Assembly (NCBI RefSeq): GCF_900092135.1
Contig: NZ_FMYF01000004.1
Coordinates: 186,001 to 250,000, forward strand
Source: Raineyella antarctica
GTDB taxonomy: Bacteria > Actinomycetota > Actinomycetes > Propionibacteriales > Propionibacteriaceae
DNA length: 64,000 nucleotides
Reading direction: 5' to 3'
Part shown: positions 26,167 to 33,138 of the stretch, in pieces
How positions within the stretch are numbered: the stretch's first letter is position 1
Layout of the letters: every line of letters starts with the position of its first letter
Made by a program: the position numbers and the translations under genes
Notes under the pieces: generated by a model
Told to the model about the DNA's origin: nothing
What the model saw: only the letters and a program-made list of their open reading frames with translations
The model's database searches: none

Positions 26167-26619
26167 TCAGGCGCCACCGATCTGCACGGGGACGCGGAGC
26201 TGGCCGAGCAGCCCCAACTGGTCGAAGTACCCGACGACACTGGTGACACCGCCCGGTCCGACGGTGATGACGTCGATCCCCGGCAGGTCCACCGAAGCAC
26301 CCGTCGGTCCGCCGAGTCCGGGGAAGGGCCCGGTGTTGGTCCCGGTCATGTGCCACGCGACGACAGTGCGGTCGGCCTCGGCCGTGGTCTCGTCCACGGA
26401 GAAGGCGAGGTCGGGGAACACCCCCAGCAGTGCCGCGGCATAACCCGCGATGGCGTCACCGGTCACCGGTTCGGGCAGGCTCGGGTCCTGGTAGGTGCCC
26501 TCCTCACTGAAGACGGCCACGAGGGCTGAGGGGTCGTGGCCGTTCCAGGCGCGGAAGTAGGCCTCCACCAGATCTTCGGACGATCCGGTGGATGGCGGAG
26601 TCGTGGTGATGTCGGTCAT
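26167..26619 (-). CDS. NTF2/SnoaL-like protein
   Basis: A 150-residue protein with the NTF2-like (SnoaL polyketide-cyclase type) fold: LVEAYFRAWNGHDPSALVAVF, then FPDLAFSVDETTAEADRTVVAW and a final FDQLGLLGQL. Family members are ester cyclases, isomerases or binding proteins. There is no signal peptide. GGGGGAC precedes the ATG. No polyketide genes are nearby, so the substrate is unknown. Confidence 0.78.
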   Translation of the reverse strand: MTDITTTPPSTGSSEDLVEAYFRAWNGHDPSALVAVFSEEGTYQDPSLPEPVTGDAIAGYAAALLGVFPDLAFSVDETTAEADRTVVAWHMTGTNTGPFPGLGGPTGASVDLPGIDVITVGPGGVTSVVGYFDQLGLLGQLRVPVQIGGA

Positions 26620-26693
26620 GGTGTCCCCCGGTTGCCTAGGTGTGATACAAGTCACATCGTAGGCCTGATCGGGTTCGCGCACCGGCCCGACGG

Positions 26694-27413
26694 TCAGACG
26701 GCCCCGGAGAGGCGCCGCTGGGCAGACCGGACGAAGCCCCGCACCAGGAGGGCCGTACGGGTGGCCAGCGATCGATCGTGGTCGGCCAGGGCCGCCCTGT
26801 CCTCCACCCAGGCGGGATCGTCGGCAGCGAGGGAGGCGTTGGTCCCGTAGAAGGACGTACGCCAGGTGTCGATGGTGGCCGGGGAGGCCTCGGGGTGGAA
26901 CTGGACGCCCAGGTGGGGGCCGTACGCGAACGCCTGGACGCAACTCTCGCTGGAGGCGAGCACCTCCGCCCCCGGGGGCGGCACGATGTGGTCGCGATGG
27001 TGGGCGTACCACCGGCCGGCCGGGACACGCTCGGGGTCCTCGGAGCACACCTCCACCATCCCCCGCTCCCCTGCTCCGTCGGAGACGACCCTGCCGCCGG
27101 TGAGCCGGGCCAGCAGTTGGGCCCCGAAACAGATGCCGAGGACGGGGATCCCCCGCCCGATCGCCGCGCACACGAAGCGGCTCTCGGCATCGAGCCAGGG
27201 CAGGGAGTCATCGGTGCACGAGTCGAGTGAGCCCATCACCACGAGCATCCGCAGGTCTTCCAGCCGGAGCCGTGGCGCGTGGTCGGGGTGGGTGAAGGAC
27301 GCGGTGCCGACATCGTGGCCGGACCGGGCAAAGGCACCGGTGAGGTGTCCGAGCATGTCTGCCTCGGCACCCGGCTGCACGCCATGGACCAGGGCGAGGA
27401 CGGATTGACGCAT
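26694..27413 (-). CDS. Class I glutamine amidotransferase-like protein
   Basis: A 239-residue single-domain amidotransferase. The nucleophile Cys is in GICFGAQLLA, and His and Glu are in VQFHPEAS, so the triad is intact. YAHHRDHIVPPPGAEVLASS matches the family that includes gamma-glutamyl hydrolases acting on spermidine or glutathione-type compounds and GMP-synthase-like orphans. No synthetase partner is adjacent. A GGGAGGAG site before the ATG fixes the start at MRQSVLAL, 16 codons inside the longest frame. Confidence 0.82.
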   Translation of the reverse strand: MRQSVLALVHGVQPGAEADMLGHLTGAFARSGHDVGTASFTHPDHAPRLRLEDLRMLVVMGSLDSCTDDSLPWLDAESRFVCAAIGRGIPVLGICFGAQLLARLTGGRVVSDGAGERGMVEVCSEDPERVPAGRWYAHHRDHIVPPPGAEVLASSESCVQAFAYGPHLGVQFHPEASPATIDTWRTSFYGTNASLAADDPAWVEDRAALADHDRSLATRTALLVRGFVRSAQRRLSGAV

Positions 27414-27520
27414 CGGGGCTCCTCCCACTTCGGAGTATTGCCACCATGCTCCTCGGGCCATGTTGCGGCGGCGTTAACGCCACGTACCGATCCGGGGGCG
27501 GGCGTACGGAGGAACGGACA

Positions 27521-27544
27521 AGGCCCACGGAGATCCGTGGGCCT
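27521..27544 (-). terminator. Terminator of the first tRNA array
   Basis: A 10-bp perfect stem (AGGCCCACGG/CCGTGGGCCT) with an AGAT loop lies 11 bases beyond the 3' end of the last tRNA of the array. It could also end transcription from the right on either strand. Confidence 0.75.
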
Positions 27545-27555
27545 CGTCTCATCGG

Positions 27556-27627
27556 TGGGCGGTACTGGGATCGAACCAGCGACCTCTTCCGTGTCAGGGA
27601 AGCGCGCTACCGCTGCGCCAACCGCCC
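27556..27627 (-). tRNA. tRNA-Val (anticodon GAC), copy 1
   Basis: Cloverleaf of 72 bases: acceptor GGGCGGT/ACCGCCC, anticodon arm CTTCC-CTGACAC-GGAAG with anticodon GAC, T-arm GGTTCGATCCC. The 3' CCA is not fully encoded (ACC then G). Its 5' end is one base from the 3' end of tRNA-Cys. Confidence 0.95.
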
Positions 27628-27628
27628 G

Positions 27629-27699
27629 AGGTGGAGACGGGATTTGAACCCGTGTACACGGATTTGCAGTCCGTTGCCTCGCCTCTCGGCCACTCCACC
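27629..27699 (-). tRNA. tRNA-Cys (anticodon GCA)
   Basis: Cloverleaf of 71 bases: acceptor GGTGGAG/CTCCACC with discriminator T, anticodon arm ACGGA-CTGCAAA-TCCGT with anticodon GCA, T-arm CGGGTTCAAATCCCG. U73 as discriminator is the known identity base for tRNA-Cys. CCA is not encoded. It is probably cut from the same precursor as its neighbours. Confidence 0.95.
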
Positions 27700-27735
27700 A
27701 GGTTCACGGGCCCGGCCGAAACCGGACCCGATCCG

Positions 27736-27808
27736 AGCGGACGACGGGATTCGAACCCGCGACCCTCACCTTGGCAAGGTGATGCTCTACCAGCTGAGCC
27801 ACGTCCGC
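27736..27808 (-). tRNA. tRNA-Gly (anticodon GCC), copy 1
   Basis: Cloverleaf of 73 bases: acceptor GCGGACG/CGTCCGC with discriminator T, anticodon arm TCACC-TTGCCAA-GGTGA with anticodon GCC. It is the first gene of the leftward array and is preceded by the shared leader. Confidence 0.95.
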
Positions 27809-27914
27809 AACGATTCCAGCCACCCGGGATGGCGGTGGCCTTTCTCATCAACTGCTCCGCAGGCTTCCCTGCGGCGCGCTCAGGAACTCTAGCAGACTTT
27901 TCGAGGCACGTTGC
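27809..27914 (-). promoter_or_regulatory. Leader and promoter region of tRNA array 1
   Basis: This region aligns over most of its length with the leader of array 2. A TAGAGT element (27886-27891 on the - strand) could be the -10; no good -35 is seen 17 bases further. Downstream of it a hairpin CCGCAGG-loop-CCTGCGG (27857-27874) lies in the transcribed leader. Confidence 0.55.
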
Positions 27915-28001
27915 CCACCCCCTCGACCGGGCCGCTCCCCCACCCGCCGAAGCCGCGAGGCATCCGGACGAGGGGCGGGCCGAAGTCGGCGGCAGGGAGG
28001 C

Positions 28002-28036
28002 AAAAAACCGTCCTGGCCACTTCGGCCAGGACGGTT
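28002..28036 (-). terminator. Intrinsic terminator of the second tRNA array
   Basis: A perfect 13-bp stem (AACCGTCCTGGCC and complement) with a five-base loop is followed on the - strand by TTTTTT. It lies 11 bases after tRNA-Val copy 2. Confidence 0.92.
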
Positions 28037-28047
28037 CTTGTTCTCGG

Positions 28048-28119
28048 TGGGCGGTACTGGGATCGAACCAGCGACCTCTTCCGTGTCAGGGAAGCGCGCT
28101 ACCGCTGCGCCAACCGCCC
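28048..28119 (-). tRNA. tRNA-Val (anticodon GAC), copy 2
   Basis: Identical in all 72 bases to copy 1, with anticodon GAC. It ends the second leftward array, just before a strong intrinsic terminator. Confidence 0.95.
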
Positions 28120-28178
28120 GAGATGGACACGGGAGTGGATCTGCCTCCCGATGGGTCCAAGGGCGAGACCCGTTTCCG
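28120..28178 (-). pseudogene. Probable remnant of a tRNA-Cys gene
   Basis: In array 1 a tRNA-Cys gene occupies this relative position. Here the first bases (GAGATGGACACGGGA on the + strand) still match the 3' end of that gene (GAGGTGGAGACGGGA), and a later GTGGATCTGC may match its anticodon region, but the middle and 5' half are missing. No cloverleaf can form. The reading as a decayed copy is inference from alignment with array 1. Confidence 0.5.
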
Positions 28179-28251
28179 AGCGGACGACGGGATTCGAACC
28201 CGCGACCCTCACCTTGGCAAGGTGATGCTCTACCAGCTGAGCCACGTCCGC
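28179..28251 (-). tRNA. tRNA-Gly (anticodon GCC), copy 2
   Basis: Identical in all 73 bases to copy 1, with anticodon GCC. It is the first gene of the second leftward array. Confidence 0.95.
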
Positions 28252-28357
28252 AACGATTCCGACCACTTGGTACTGCGGTGGCCTTCCTCATCAACTGCTC
28301 CGCAGGTCTCCCTGCGGCGCGATCAGGAACTCTAGCAAGCCTTGTCCAGAACTTCAA
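28252..28357 (-). promoter_or_regulatory. Leader and promoter of tRNA array 2
   Basis: On the - strand TTGAAG (28352-28357) and TAGAGT (28329-28334) are spaced by 17 bases, a good vegetative promoter. The leader holds the same CCGCAGG/CCTGCGG hairpin as array 1 (28300-28317), with a GAGA loop on the transcribed strand. Sequence between promoter and tRNA-Gly closely matches array 1. Confidence 0.75.
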
Positions 28358-28639
28358 ATCGACCATTTCGCTCGATCGTCATCGTCCTGTTGCCGGCTGT
28401 TACCCCTGACGATGCCGCTCGCTCGTTTCCGTGCGGCGTAGAGATTTCTAGCAGAGCCCGGACGCCGGACGCAAACCACGCCACCCGACGCCCGGCGCCG
28501 GGCCCGTCGGCGACAGGTCGAGCCCTGCGCAAGCCTCGCCGGGCACCTGGAAGGCGCCAGGGCCACACCCCAGGGTGGCCGACCCCAGCGGGCACCGGTT
28601 TGGCGATCCGGCCGGATCTCGCTATTGTTGGCTCTCGCA
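28358..28639. other. Non-coding stretch between tRNA-array promoter and tRNA-Val(CAC)
   Basis: I see no gene here. Around 28424-28456 the string TTTCCGTGCGGCG followed by TCTAGCAG resembles the hairpin arm plus -10 region of the two tRNA leaders and may be a third, decayed copy. The rest is plain high-G+C sequence leading to the tRNA-Val promoter. Confidence 0.4.
28599..28627 (+). promoter_or_regulatory. Candidate promoter of tRNA-Val(CAC)
   Basis: TTGGCG (28600-28605) and TATTGT (28622-28627) are spaced by 16 bases and end 12 bases before the tRNA. Confidence 0.55.
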
Positions 28640-28711
28640 CGGGCGGTTGGCGCAGCGGTAGCGCACTTCGTTCACACCGAAGGGGTCGCTGGTTCGAATC
28701 CAGTACCGCCC
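28640..28711 (+). tRNA. tRNA-Val (anticodon CAC)
   Basis: Cloverleaf of 72 bases: acceptor GGGCGGT/ACCGCCC, anticodon arm CTTCG-TTCACAC-CGAAG with anticodon CAC, T-arm GGTTCGAATCC. Outside the anticodon arm it is nearly identical to the two tRNA-Val(GAC) genes, but it lies on the opposite strand. Confidence 0.95.
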
Positions 28712-28718
28712 ACCGATT

Positions 28719-28763
28719 GAAAGCCGTTCTGACCAAGTGAAACACACCCGGTCAGAACGGCTT
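28719..28763 (+). terminator. Intrinsic terminator of tRNA-Val(CAC)
   Basis: A perfect 15-bp stem (AAAGCCGTTCTGACC and complement) with a 15-base loop, ending in TTTCTTC. It lies seven bases after the tRNA. Confidence 0.9.
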
Positions 28764-28924
28764 TCTTCGGTCCCGCAGGATTCACGCCGAGGCGCTTCCG
28801 GCGACACCTGACGAACTGCCCCGAGCCATTCCCCGGTGACCCGCAGCACGAGGTCTGGGTCGAAGTGATTGCAGGAGCCGCGTGAACAGTGGCGGCGAGG
28901 GGCGTATTGGGCGAAGATTCGTAG

Positions 28925-29851
28925 GTGAGTACCGCATTCGCACTCCGGGCCTCCGATGGCACCGAACTCCAGGTGCGTCGCTGGCTGCCGGAGGGGCCAC
29001 CGACGGCGATTGTGCAGGTGGCGCACGGAATGGCCGAGCACTCCGCCCGCTACGAACGGTTCGCGCAGGCTCTCACCGCTGTGGGCTATGCGGTCTACGC
29101 CAGCGACCACCGCGGGCACGGCGGCACCGCCGCCGATGCCGACGTGGGCTACTTCGGCGACACCGACGGTTGGGACACCGTGGTGGCGGACCTTGCCGAG
29201 GTCGGGGCGCACGCGCGGGCCGAGTACCCGGACATTCCGGTGGCACTCTTCGGTCACAGCATGGGCTCGACGCTCGCCCGCGCCTACGTCACCCGCTACC
29301 CCGACGACGTGGATGCGCTCGTCCTGTCCGGCACTGCGGGCGATCCGGGCGTGGCCGGCAAGGTGGGCCTCGGTATCGCCCGCCTGGAGGCCCGGATCCG
29401 GGGACGGCGGCACGTGAGCACACTGATGAACTCATTGGTCTTCGGGCGGTTCAACGCCCCTTTCAAGCCTGCCCGTACGGACTTCGACTGGCTCTCGCGC
29501 GACCCGGCGGAGGTCGACAAGTACGTCGCCGACCCACGCTGCGGTGCCGTGTTCACCAGCGGCTTCTACTGCGACATGCTCGGTGGCCTCGCTGCGGTGA
29601 GCCGCGACGAGGTCGTCCGTCGTACGCCGCACGACCTCCCGGTGCTGCTCATCAGCGGGGAGATGGACCCGGTCGGGGGCAAGGGCGGCAGGGGCGTGAA
29701 GGGCGTGGCGGCCCAGCTACGGCGAGCAGGAGTGCGTGACGTCACCCTCAAGATCTATCCCGGCGCCCGCCACGAACTGCTCAACGAGACCAGTCGCGAC
29801 GAGGTGACTACGGACGTGATCGACTGGCTCCAGCGCCACGGACTCGCGTAG
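28925..29851 (+). CDS. Alpha/beta hydrolase, monoacylglycerol-lipase type
   Basis: A 308-residue serine hydrolase (serine aminopeptidase S33 / MGL group). VAHGMAEHSARY is the oxyanion region, the nucleophile Ser is in FGHSMGST, Asp is in SGEMDPVGG and His in GARHELLNE. Family members release fatty acids from monoacylglycerols or lysophospholipids. No signal peptide is seen. The start is a GTG with little Shine-Dalgarno. It stands alone, with an A+T-rich regulatory region after it. Confidence 0.88.
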   Translation: MSTAFALRASDGTELQVRRWLPEGPPTAIVQVAHGMAEHSARYERFAQALTAVGYAVYASDHRGHGGTAADADVGYFGDTDGWDTVVADLAEVGAHARAEYPDIPVALFGHSMGSTLARAYVTRYPDDVDALVLSGTAGDPGVAGKVGLGIARLEARIRGRRHVSTLMNSLVFGRFNAPFKPARTDFDWLSRDPAEVDKYVADPRCGAVFTSGFYCDMLGGLAAVSRDEVVRRTPHDLPVLLISGEMDPVGGKGGRGVKGVAAQLRRAGVRDVTLKIYPGARHELLNETSRDEVTTDVIDWLQRHGLA

Positions 29852-29927
29852 GACCGGGAGGAACCCCACCCTGGGGTCGGCGTCCTGCGTCACGGCGCCC
29901 GGAGACGCCTGCGGCATCTCACACTTC

Positions 29928-29940
29928 GAGACCGTGTCTC
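29928..29940. promoter_or_regulatory. Dyad GAGAC-CGT-GTCTC
   Basis: A perfect 5+5 inverted repeat with a three-base centre, 77 bp from an identical-arm dyad nearer the chelatase gene. Arms and spacing suit a dimeric repressor, for example of the TetR family. No regulator gene is adjacent. Confidence 0.5.
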
Positions 29941-29954
29941 ACATTTTGGATCGA

Positions 29955-29975
29955 CAACTTGCAATACTCAAGTTG
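29955..29975. promoter_or_regulatory. Inverted repeat CAACTTG-N7-CAAGTTG
   Basis: A perfect 7+7 inverted repeat in an A+T-rich stretch between the two GAGAC dyads. It may be a second operator or a small hairpin in the leader of the downstream gene. Confidence 0.5.
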
Positions 29976-30004
29976 GACAGGGAAAGTTCTGGTATCCACT
30001 TTTT

Positions 30005-30017
30005 GAGACGCCGTCTC
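30005..30017. promoter_or_regulatory. Dyad GAGAC-GCC-GTCTC
   Basis: Same arms and spacing as the dyad at 29928; it lies 79 bases before the ATG of the chelatase gene. Confidence 0.5.
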
Positions 30018-30096
30018 CCACGACGGCCCTCCTGTCTAGCACGCCCCGGTCGCCGAGCCTTGATTGTCCTTCGGCTGGGGGAAAGGAACCGGCACA

Positions 30097-30915
30097 ATGA
30101 CGGCCCCGGCCCTCGTCCTGCTCGCCCATGGCCACAGCGATCCCCAGATCGCCGAAATCACCCACGTGATGCGCCACGAGCTCATGGCCAGGAGTCCGGA
30201 ACTCACCGTACGTGCCGCGTATCTGGGTTCGAGTGGCCCCTCCCCCGTACAGGTCGTCTCCAAGCTGGCCCGGCTGGGCACCGAGGAGGTCGTGCTCGTC
30301 CCCCTGGAGATCGGTTGCGCCTACCGCGCCAGCGCCGTCGCCCGCGACGAGCTCGGTCGACTCACCTCGGCCTTCCCGGAGCTGCGCTTCGAGCTGGCCC
30401 GCCCGATCGGGCCCGAGCCGGTGCTGCTCACCCTGCTGGACCGTACGCTGCGGCAGGCGCTGAGCGACCACCACGTGACCGAGCTGGACGGACTCGTCCT
30501 CTCCTCGGCCGGCAGCGAGGACATCCGCAGCCGCTCGTTGCTGGCGCGTCGCACCCGGCAGTGGGGCCTGCACCACAAGCTCGCCTGTGTCACGGCGTTC
30601 ACCGATGACACCGGTCCGTCGGTCGAGGACGCGATCGAGACGCTGTGGCACCAGGGCCGACGGCACATCGCCGTCGGATCGTGGTTCCTCAGTGCGTCCG
30701 ACGTCTGGGTCCAGCAAGCGGAGTCCGCGCTGGCTGCGGGTGCGATCGCCGTCAGCCGCCCGATGTCGGCCGGTCCCGAGATCGCCGAGCTCGCGATGCA
30801 CCGCTACCTGGTCGGCGCGATGGACCTGATCGACTTCGGCGACCTCTTGCCGGAGGAGGAGTCCTTCGAGGACGACTCCGAGGAGACCCCGAGGCTGCAG
30901 GCCATCGGCGCCTGA
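30097..30915 (+). CDS. Sirohydrochlorin chelatase-like protein (CbiX/SirB family)
   Basis: A 272-residue protein with two CbiX-type repeats, the metal-inserting fold for siroheme or cobalamin precursors. LLAHGHSDPQ near residue 8 has the catalytic His, and VLVPLEIGCAYRA and AVGSWFLSASDVW are the usual strands. The C-terminus is acidic (EEESFEDDSEE). It may load Fe or Co into sirohydrochlorin for sulfite reductase or B12. The ATG is eleven codons inside the longest frame and follows GGGGAAAGG. The upstream region is A+T-rich with paired dyads. Confidence 0.85.
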   Translation: MTAPALVLLAHGHSDPQIAEITHVMRHELMARSPELTVRAAYLGSSGPSPVQVVSKLARLGTEEVVLVPLEIGCAYRASAVARDELGRLTSAFPELRFELARPIGPEPVLLTLLDRTLRQALSDHHVTELDGLVLSSAGSEDIRSRSLLARRTRQWGLHHKLACVTAFTDDTGPSVEDAIETLWHQGRRHIAVGSWFLSASDVWVQQAESALAAGAIAVSRPMSAGPEIAELAMHRYLVGAMDLIDFGDLLPEEESFEDDSEETPRLQAIGA

Positions 30916-30933
30916 CGGTACGGCCGGCCCGGC

Positions 30934-31827
30934 CTACTTCCTCGCGGGGGTCTCGAAGGTCCTCGACAGGCGCTCCTTCTCCGCCTGCACGTCGAAGTCG
31001 CCGGCCGGCCAGTCCAGGTTGAGGCCCTGCAGGTGCTCGGCCAGCAGCTGGGCCACAGCCCAGTTGCGGTACCACTTCTTGTCGGACGGGATCACGAACC
31101 AGGGTGCCGCGACGGTGTTGCAGCGCTCCAGGGCGACGGTGTAGGCGTCCTGGTAGGCCGGCCACTTCTGGCGCGCCTCGACGTCACCGGGGTTGTACTT
31201 CCAGTGCTTGTCGGGGCGCTCCAGGCGCTCCATCAGCCGTTGGCCCTGCTCGGCGTAGGACATGTGCAGGAAGCACTTGATGACCACGATGCCCCGGGCG
31301 ACCAGGCCCGCCTCGAACGCGTTGATCTCGTCGTAGCGCTGCTCGATCTCCTCCGGCGGGGCGAGCTGCTCGACCCGGCTGACCAGGACGTCCTCGTAGT
31401 GCGACCGGTCGAACGTCCCCAGGAACCCCGGCTCGGGGACCTCCTTGGCGATCCGCCACAGGAAGTCGTGCTCGAGCTCCTCGGGCGTCGGCTTCTTGAA
31501 GGCCGCGACGCTGAGGCCCTGGACGTCCACCATCCCGACGGTGTGTCGCAGCACACCGCCCTTGCCGGAGGTGTCCATGCCCTGCAGCACCAGCAGGGCC
31601 GCCGGTGCCGTGTCCGGGTAGGTACGACCGTTGGCGAACAGTCGCTCCTGCAGCTGCGAGAGCGTCTCGCCGAGCTCGGTCATCCGCTCGTCCACCCCGT
31701 CCTTCTCCCCGGGATAGCCGGTGGTGGCTGCGCAGTCGTACGATCCGAGGTCGACCGGTCCGGGCGGGACGCGCAGCAGCGCGGACAGCGGGACATCGAG
31801 GCTGGGAACGTCAGGTTGTGTGGCCAT
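30934..31827 (-). CDS. ppk2: Polyphosphate kinase 2 family phosphotransferase
   Basis: A 297-residue PPK2 enzyme that transfers phosphate between polyphosphate and nucleotides. Walker A is GMDTSGKGG (residues 83-91), a DRSHYEDVL motif follows the Walker B region, and WKYNPGDVEARQKWPAYQDAY forms the lid. One domain, without the N-terminal duplication of class II. Direction of the reaction cannot be told. Start at MATQPDV; the longer frame runs into the divergent msrB gene and is not supported. Confidence 0.93.
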   Translation of the reverse strand: MATQPDVPSLDVPLSALLRVPPGPVDLGSYDCAATTGYPGEKDGVDERMTELGETLSQLQERLFANGRTYPDTAPAALLVLQGMDTSGKGGVLRHTVGMVDVQGLSVAAFKKPTPEELEHDFLWRIAKEVPEPGFLGTFDRSHYEDVLVSRVEQLAPPEEIEQRYDEINAFEAGLVARGIVVIKCFLHMSYAEQGQRLMERLERPDKHWKYNPGDVEARQKWPAYQDAYTVALERCNTVAAPWFVIPSDKKWYRNWAVAQLLAEHLQGLNLDWPAGDFDVQAEKERLSRTFETPARK

Positions 31828-31900
31828 TCCACGATTGTGCCGCGCCCGGGCGGCGGCGTCACGGGCCGCGGCCCGATCCGGTCGCATTACACTGGCCGAC

Positions 31901-32341
31901 ATGGACCACACCCCGGACCGGAGCCTGCCGACCCCCGCCCTGCAGCTGTCGGACGACGAGTGGCGCGACCGGCTCTCCCCCGCCGAGTACCACGTGCTGC
32001 GCGAGGCGGGCACGGAGCTGCCCTTCAGCGGCGAGTACGAGACGCTGACCGCCGAGGGCATCTACTGCTGCCGAGCCTGCGGGGCCGAGCTGTTCCGCAG
32101 CACCGAGAAGTTCGACGCGCACTGCGGCTGGCCCTCGTTCTTCACCCCGTTGGCCGAGGACCGGGTCACCTACATCGTGGACGAGAGCCTGGGCATGCGT
32201 CGCACCGAGGTGCGCTGCGCCAACTGCGGCTCGCACCTGGGCCACGTCTTCGAGGGTGAGGGCTTCGACACCCCCACCGACCTGCGCTACTGCATCAACT
32301 CGATCAGCCTGACCTTCGACCCCGAGGGGTCGGCCCGCTGA
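31901..32341 (+). CDS. msrB: Peptide-methionine (R)-S-oxide reductase MsrB
   Basis: A 146-residue enzyme that reduces methionine-R-sulfoxide in proteins. The catalytic Cys131 is in LRYCINS; zinc is bound by two pairs, CRAC and CANC; GWPSFFTPL and RRTEVRCANCGSHLGHVF are family motifs. Divergent from ppk2 with about 73 bases between starts, so the two may share a regulatory region. A strong hairpin follows the stop. Confidence 0.95.
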   Translation: MDHTPDRSLPTPALQLSDDEWRDRLSPAEYHVLREAGTELPFSGEYETLTAEGIYCCRACGAELFRSTEKFDAHCGWPSFFTPLAEDRVTYIVDESLGMRRTEVRCANCGSHLGHVFEGEGFDTPTDLRYCINSISLTFDPEGSAR

Positions 32342-32360
32342 TCGGTCCCGGCACGTGACA

Positions 32361-32393
32361 AGGGTCCGACACCCACACGGTGTCGGACCCCTT
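32361..32393. terminator. Bidirectional terminator between msrB and hemQ
   Basis: A 12-bp perfect stem (GGGTCCGACACC and complement) with a five-base loop, flanked by A and T pairs. It lies between two convergent genes. Confidence 0.85.
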
Positions 32394-32411
32394 GCCGCTC
32401 GTCCGGACCGC

Positions 32412-33098
32412 TCAGGCGGTCGGGTTCCACCTGGCCACGAGCTCCTCGAGCTCGTAGCGCCGCCCGGTGTAGAACGGGGTCTCGATCCGGGTGTGGCGAC
32501 GGGCATCCGCTCCGCGCAGGTGGCGCATCAGGTCGACGATGCGGTAGAGCTCGTCGGCCTCGAAGGCCAGCATCCACTCGTAGTCGCCCAGGGCGAACGA
32601 GGAGACCGTGTTGGCGCGGACGTCGGCGTACTCGCGAGCCATCATCCCGTGCTCGGAGAGCATCCTGCGACGCTCCTCGTCGGGCAGCAGGTACCACTCG
32701 TACGAGCGGACGAACGGGTAGACGCACACGTAGTCACGGACGTTCTCGTCGGCCATGAACGCCGGCACGTGGCCCTTGTTGAACTCGGCGGGGCGGTGCA
32801 GGGCGACCTGCGACCAGACCGGATCGAGCGTGCGGCCGAGGGCGGAGGCACGCAGCGTGTGGTAGGCCAGCTGCACGGTCTCGATCTCGGGGGCATGCCA
32901 CCAGACCATGACGTCGGCGTCGGCGCGCAGGCCGGACACGTCGTACCAGCCGCGGATGGTCAGGTCCTTGTCCCCCTCGTACGGGGCCAGCGCGGCCAGG
33001 GCGTCCCGGGCCGCGGCGGCCCCGACATCGGGATCGGTCCGCCGGAAGACCGACCACATGGTGTATCGGATGGTGTCGTTGATCTCTCGCGCCTTCAT
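32412..33098 (-). CDS. hemQ: Coproheme decarboxylase HemQ (ChdC)
   Basis: A 228-residue enzyme of the chlorite-dismutase fold that converts coproheme to heme b, the last step of the coproporphyrin-dependent pathway. [29 protein letters not shown] and [21 protein letters not shown] are typical; the Tyr in SYEWYL-like context is the likely radical residue. Start chosen at MKAREIN with AAAGGA upstream. It lies beside hemE, and the ferrochelatase is about 21 kb away. Confidence 0.93.
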   Translation of the reverse strand: MKAREINDTIRYTMWSVFRRTDPDVGAAAARDALAALAPYEGDKDLTIRGWYDVSGLRADADVMVWWHAPEIETVQLAYHTLRASALGRTLDPVWSQVALHRPAEFNKGHVPAFMADENVRDYVCVYPFVRSYEWYLLPDEERRRMLSEHGMMAREYADVRANTVSSFALGDYEWMLAFEADELYRIVDLMRHLRGADARRHTRIETPFYTGRRYELEELVARWNPTA

Positions 33099-33138
33099 CG
33101 CGGCGTTCCTTTCGTTGCGGCTCTCGTGGCTGGTGGTG

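Noticed and set aside
27500-28800. Integrated mobile element at the tRNA genes
   Set aside because: There is no integrase, no att-like direct repeat of a tRNA end flanking foreign DNA, and the neighbouring genes are ordinary; duplication explains the repeats.
28882-29739. Alternative frame overlapping the lipase-like gene
   Set aside because: It is an Arg/Gly-rich shadow of the hydrolase, whose Ser-Asp-His triad is intact in the chosen frame.
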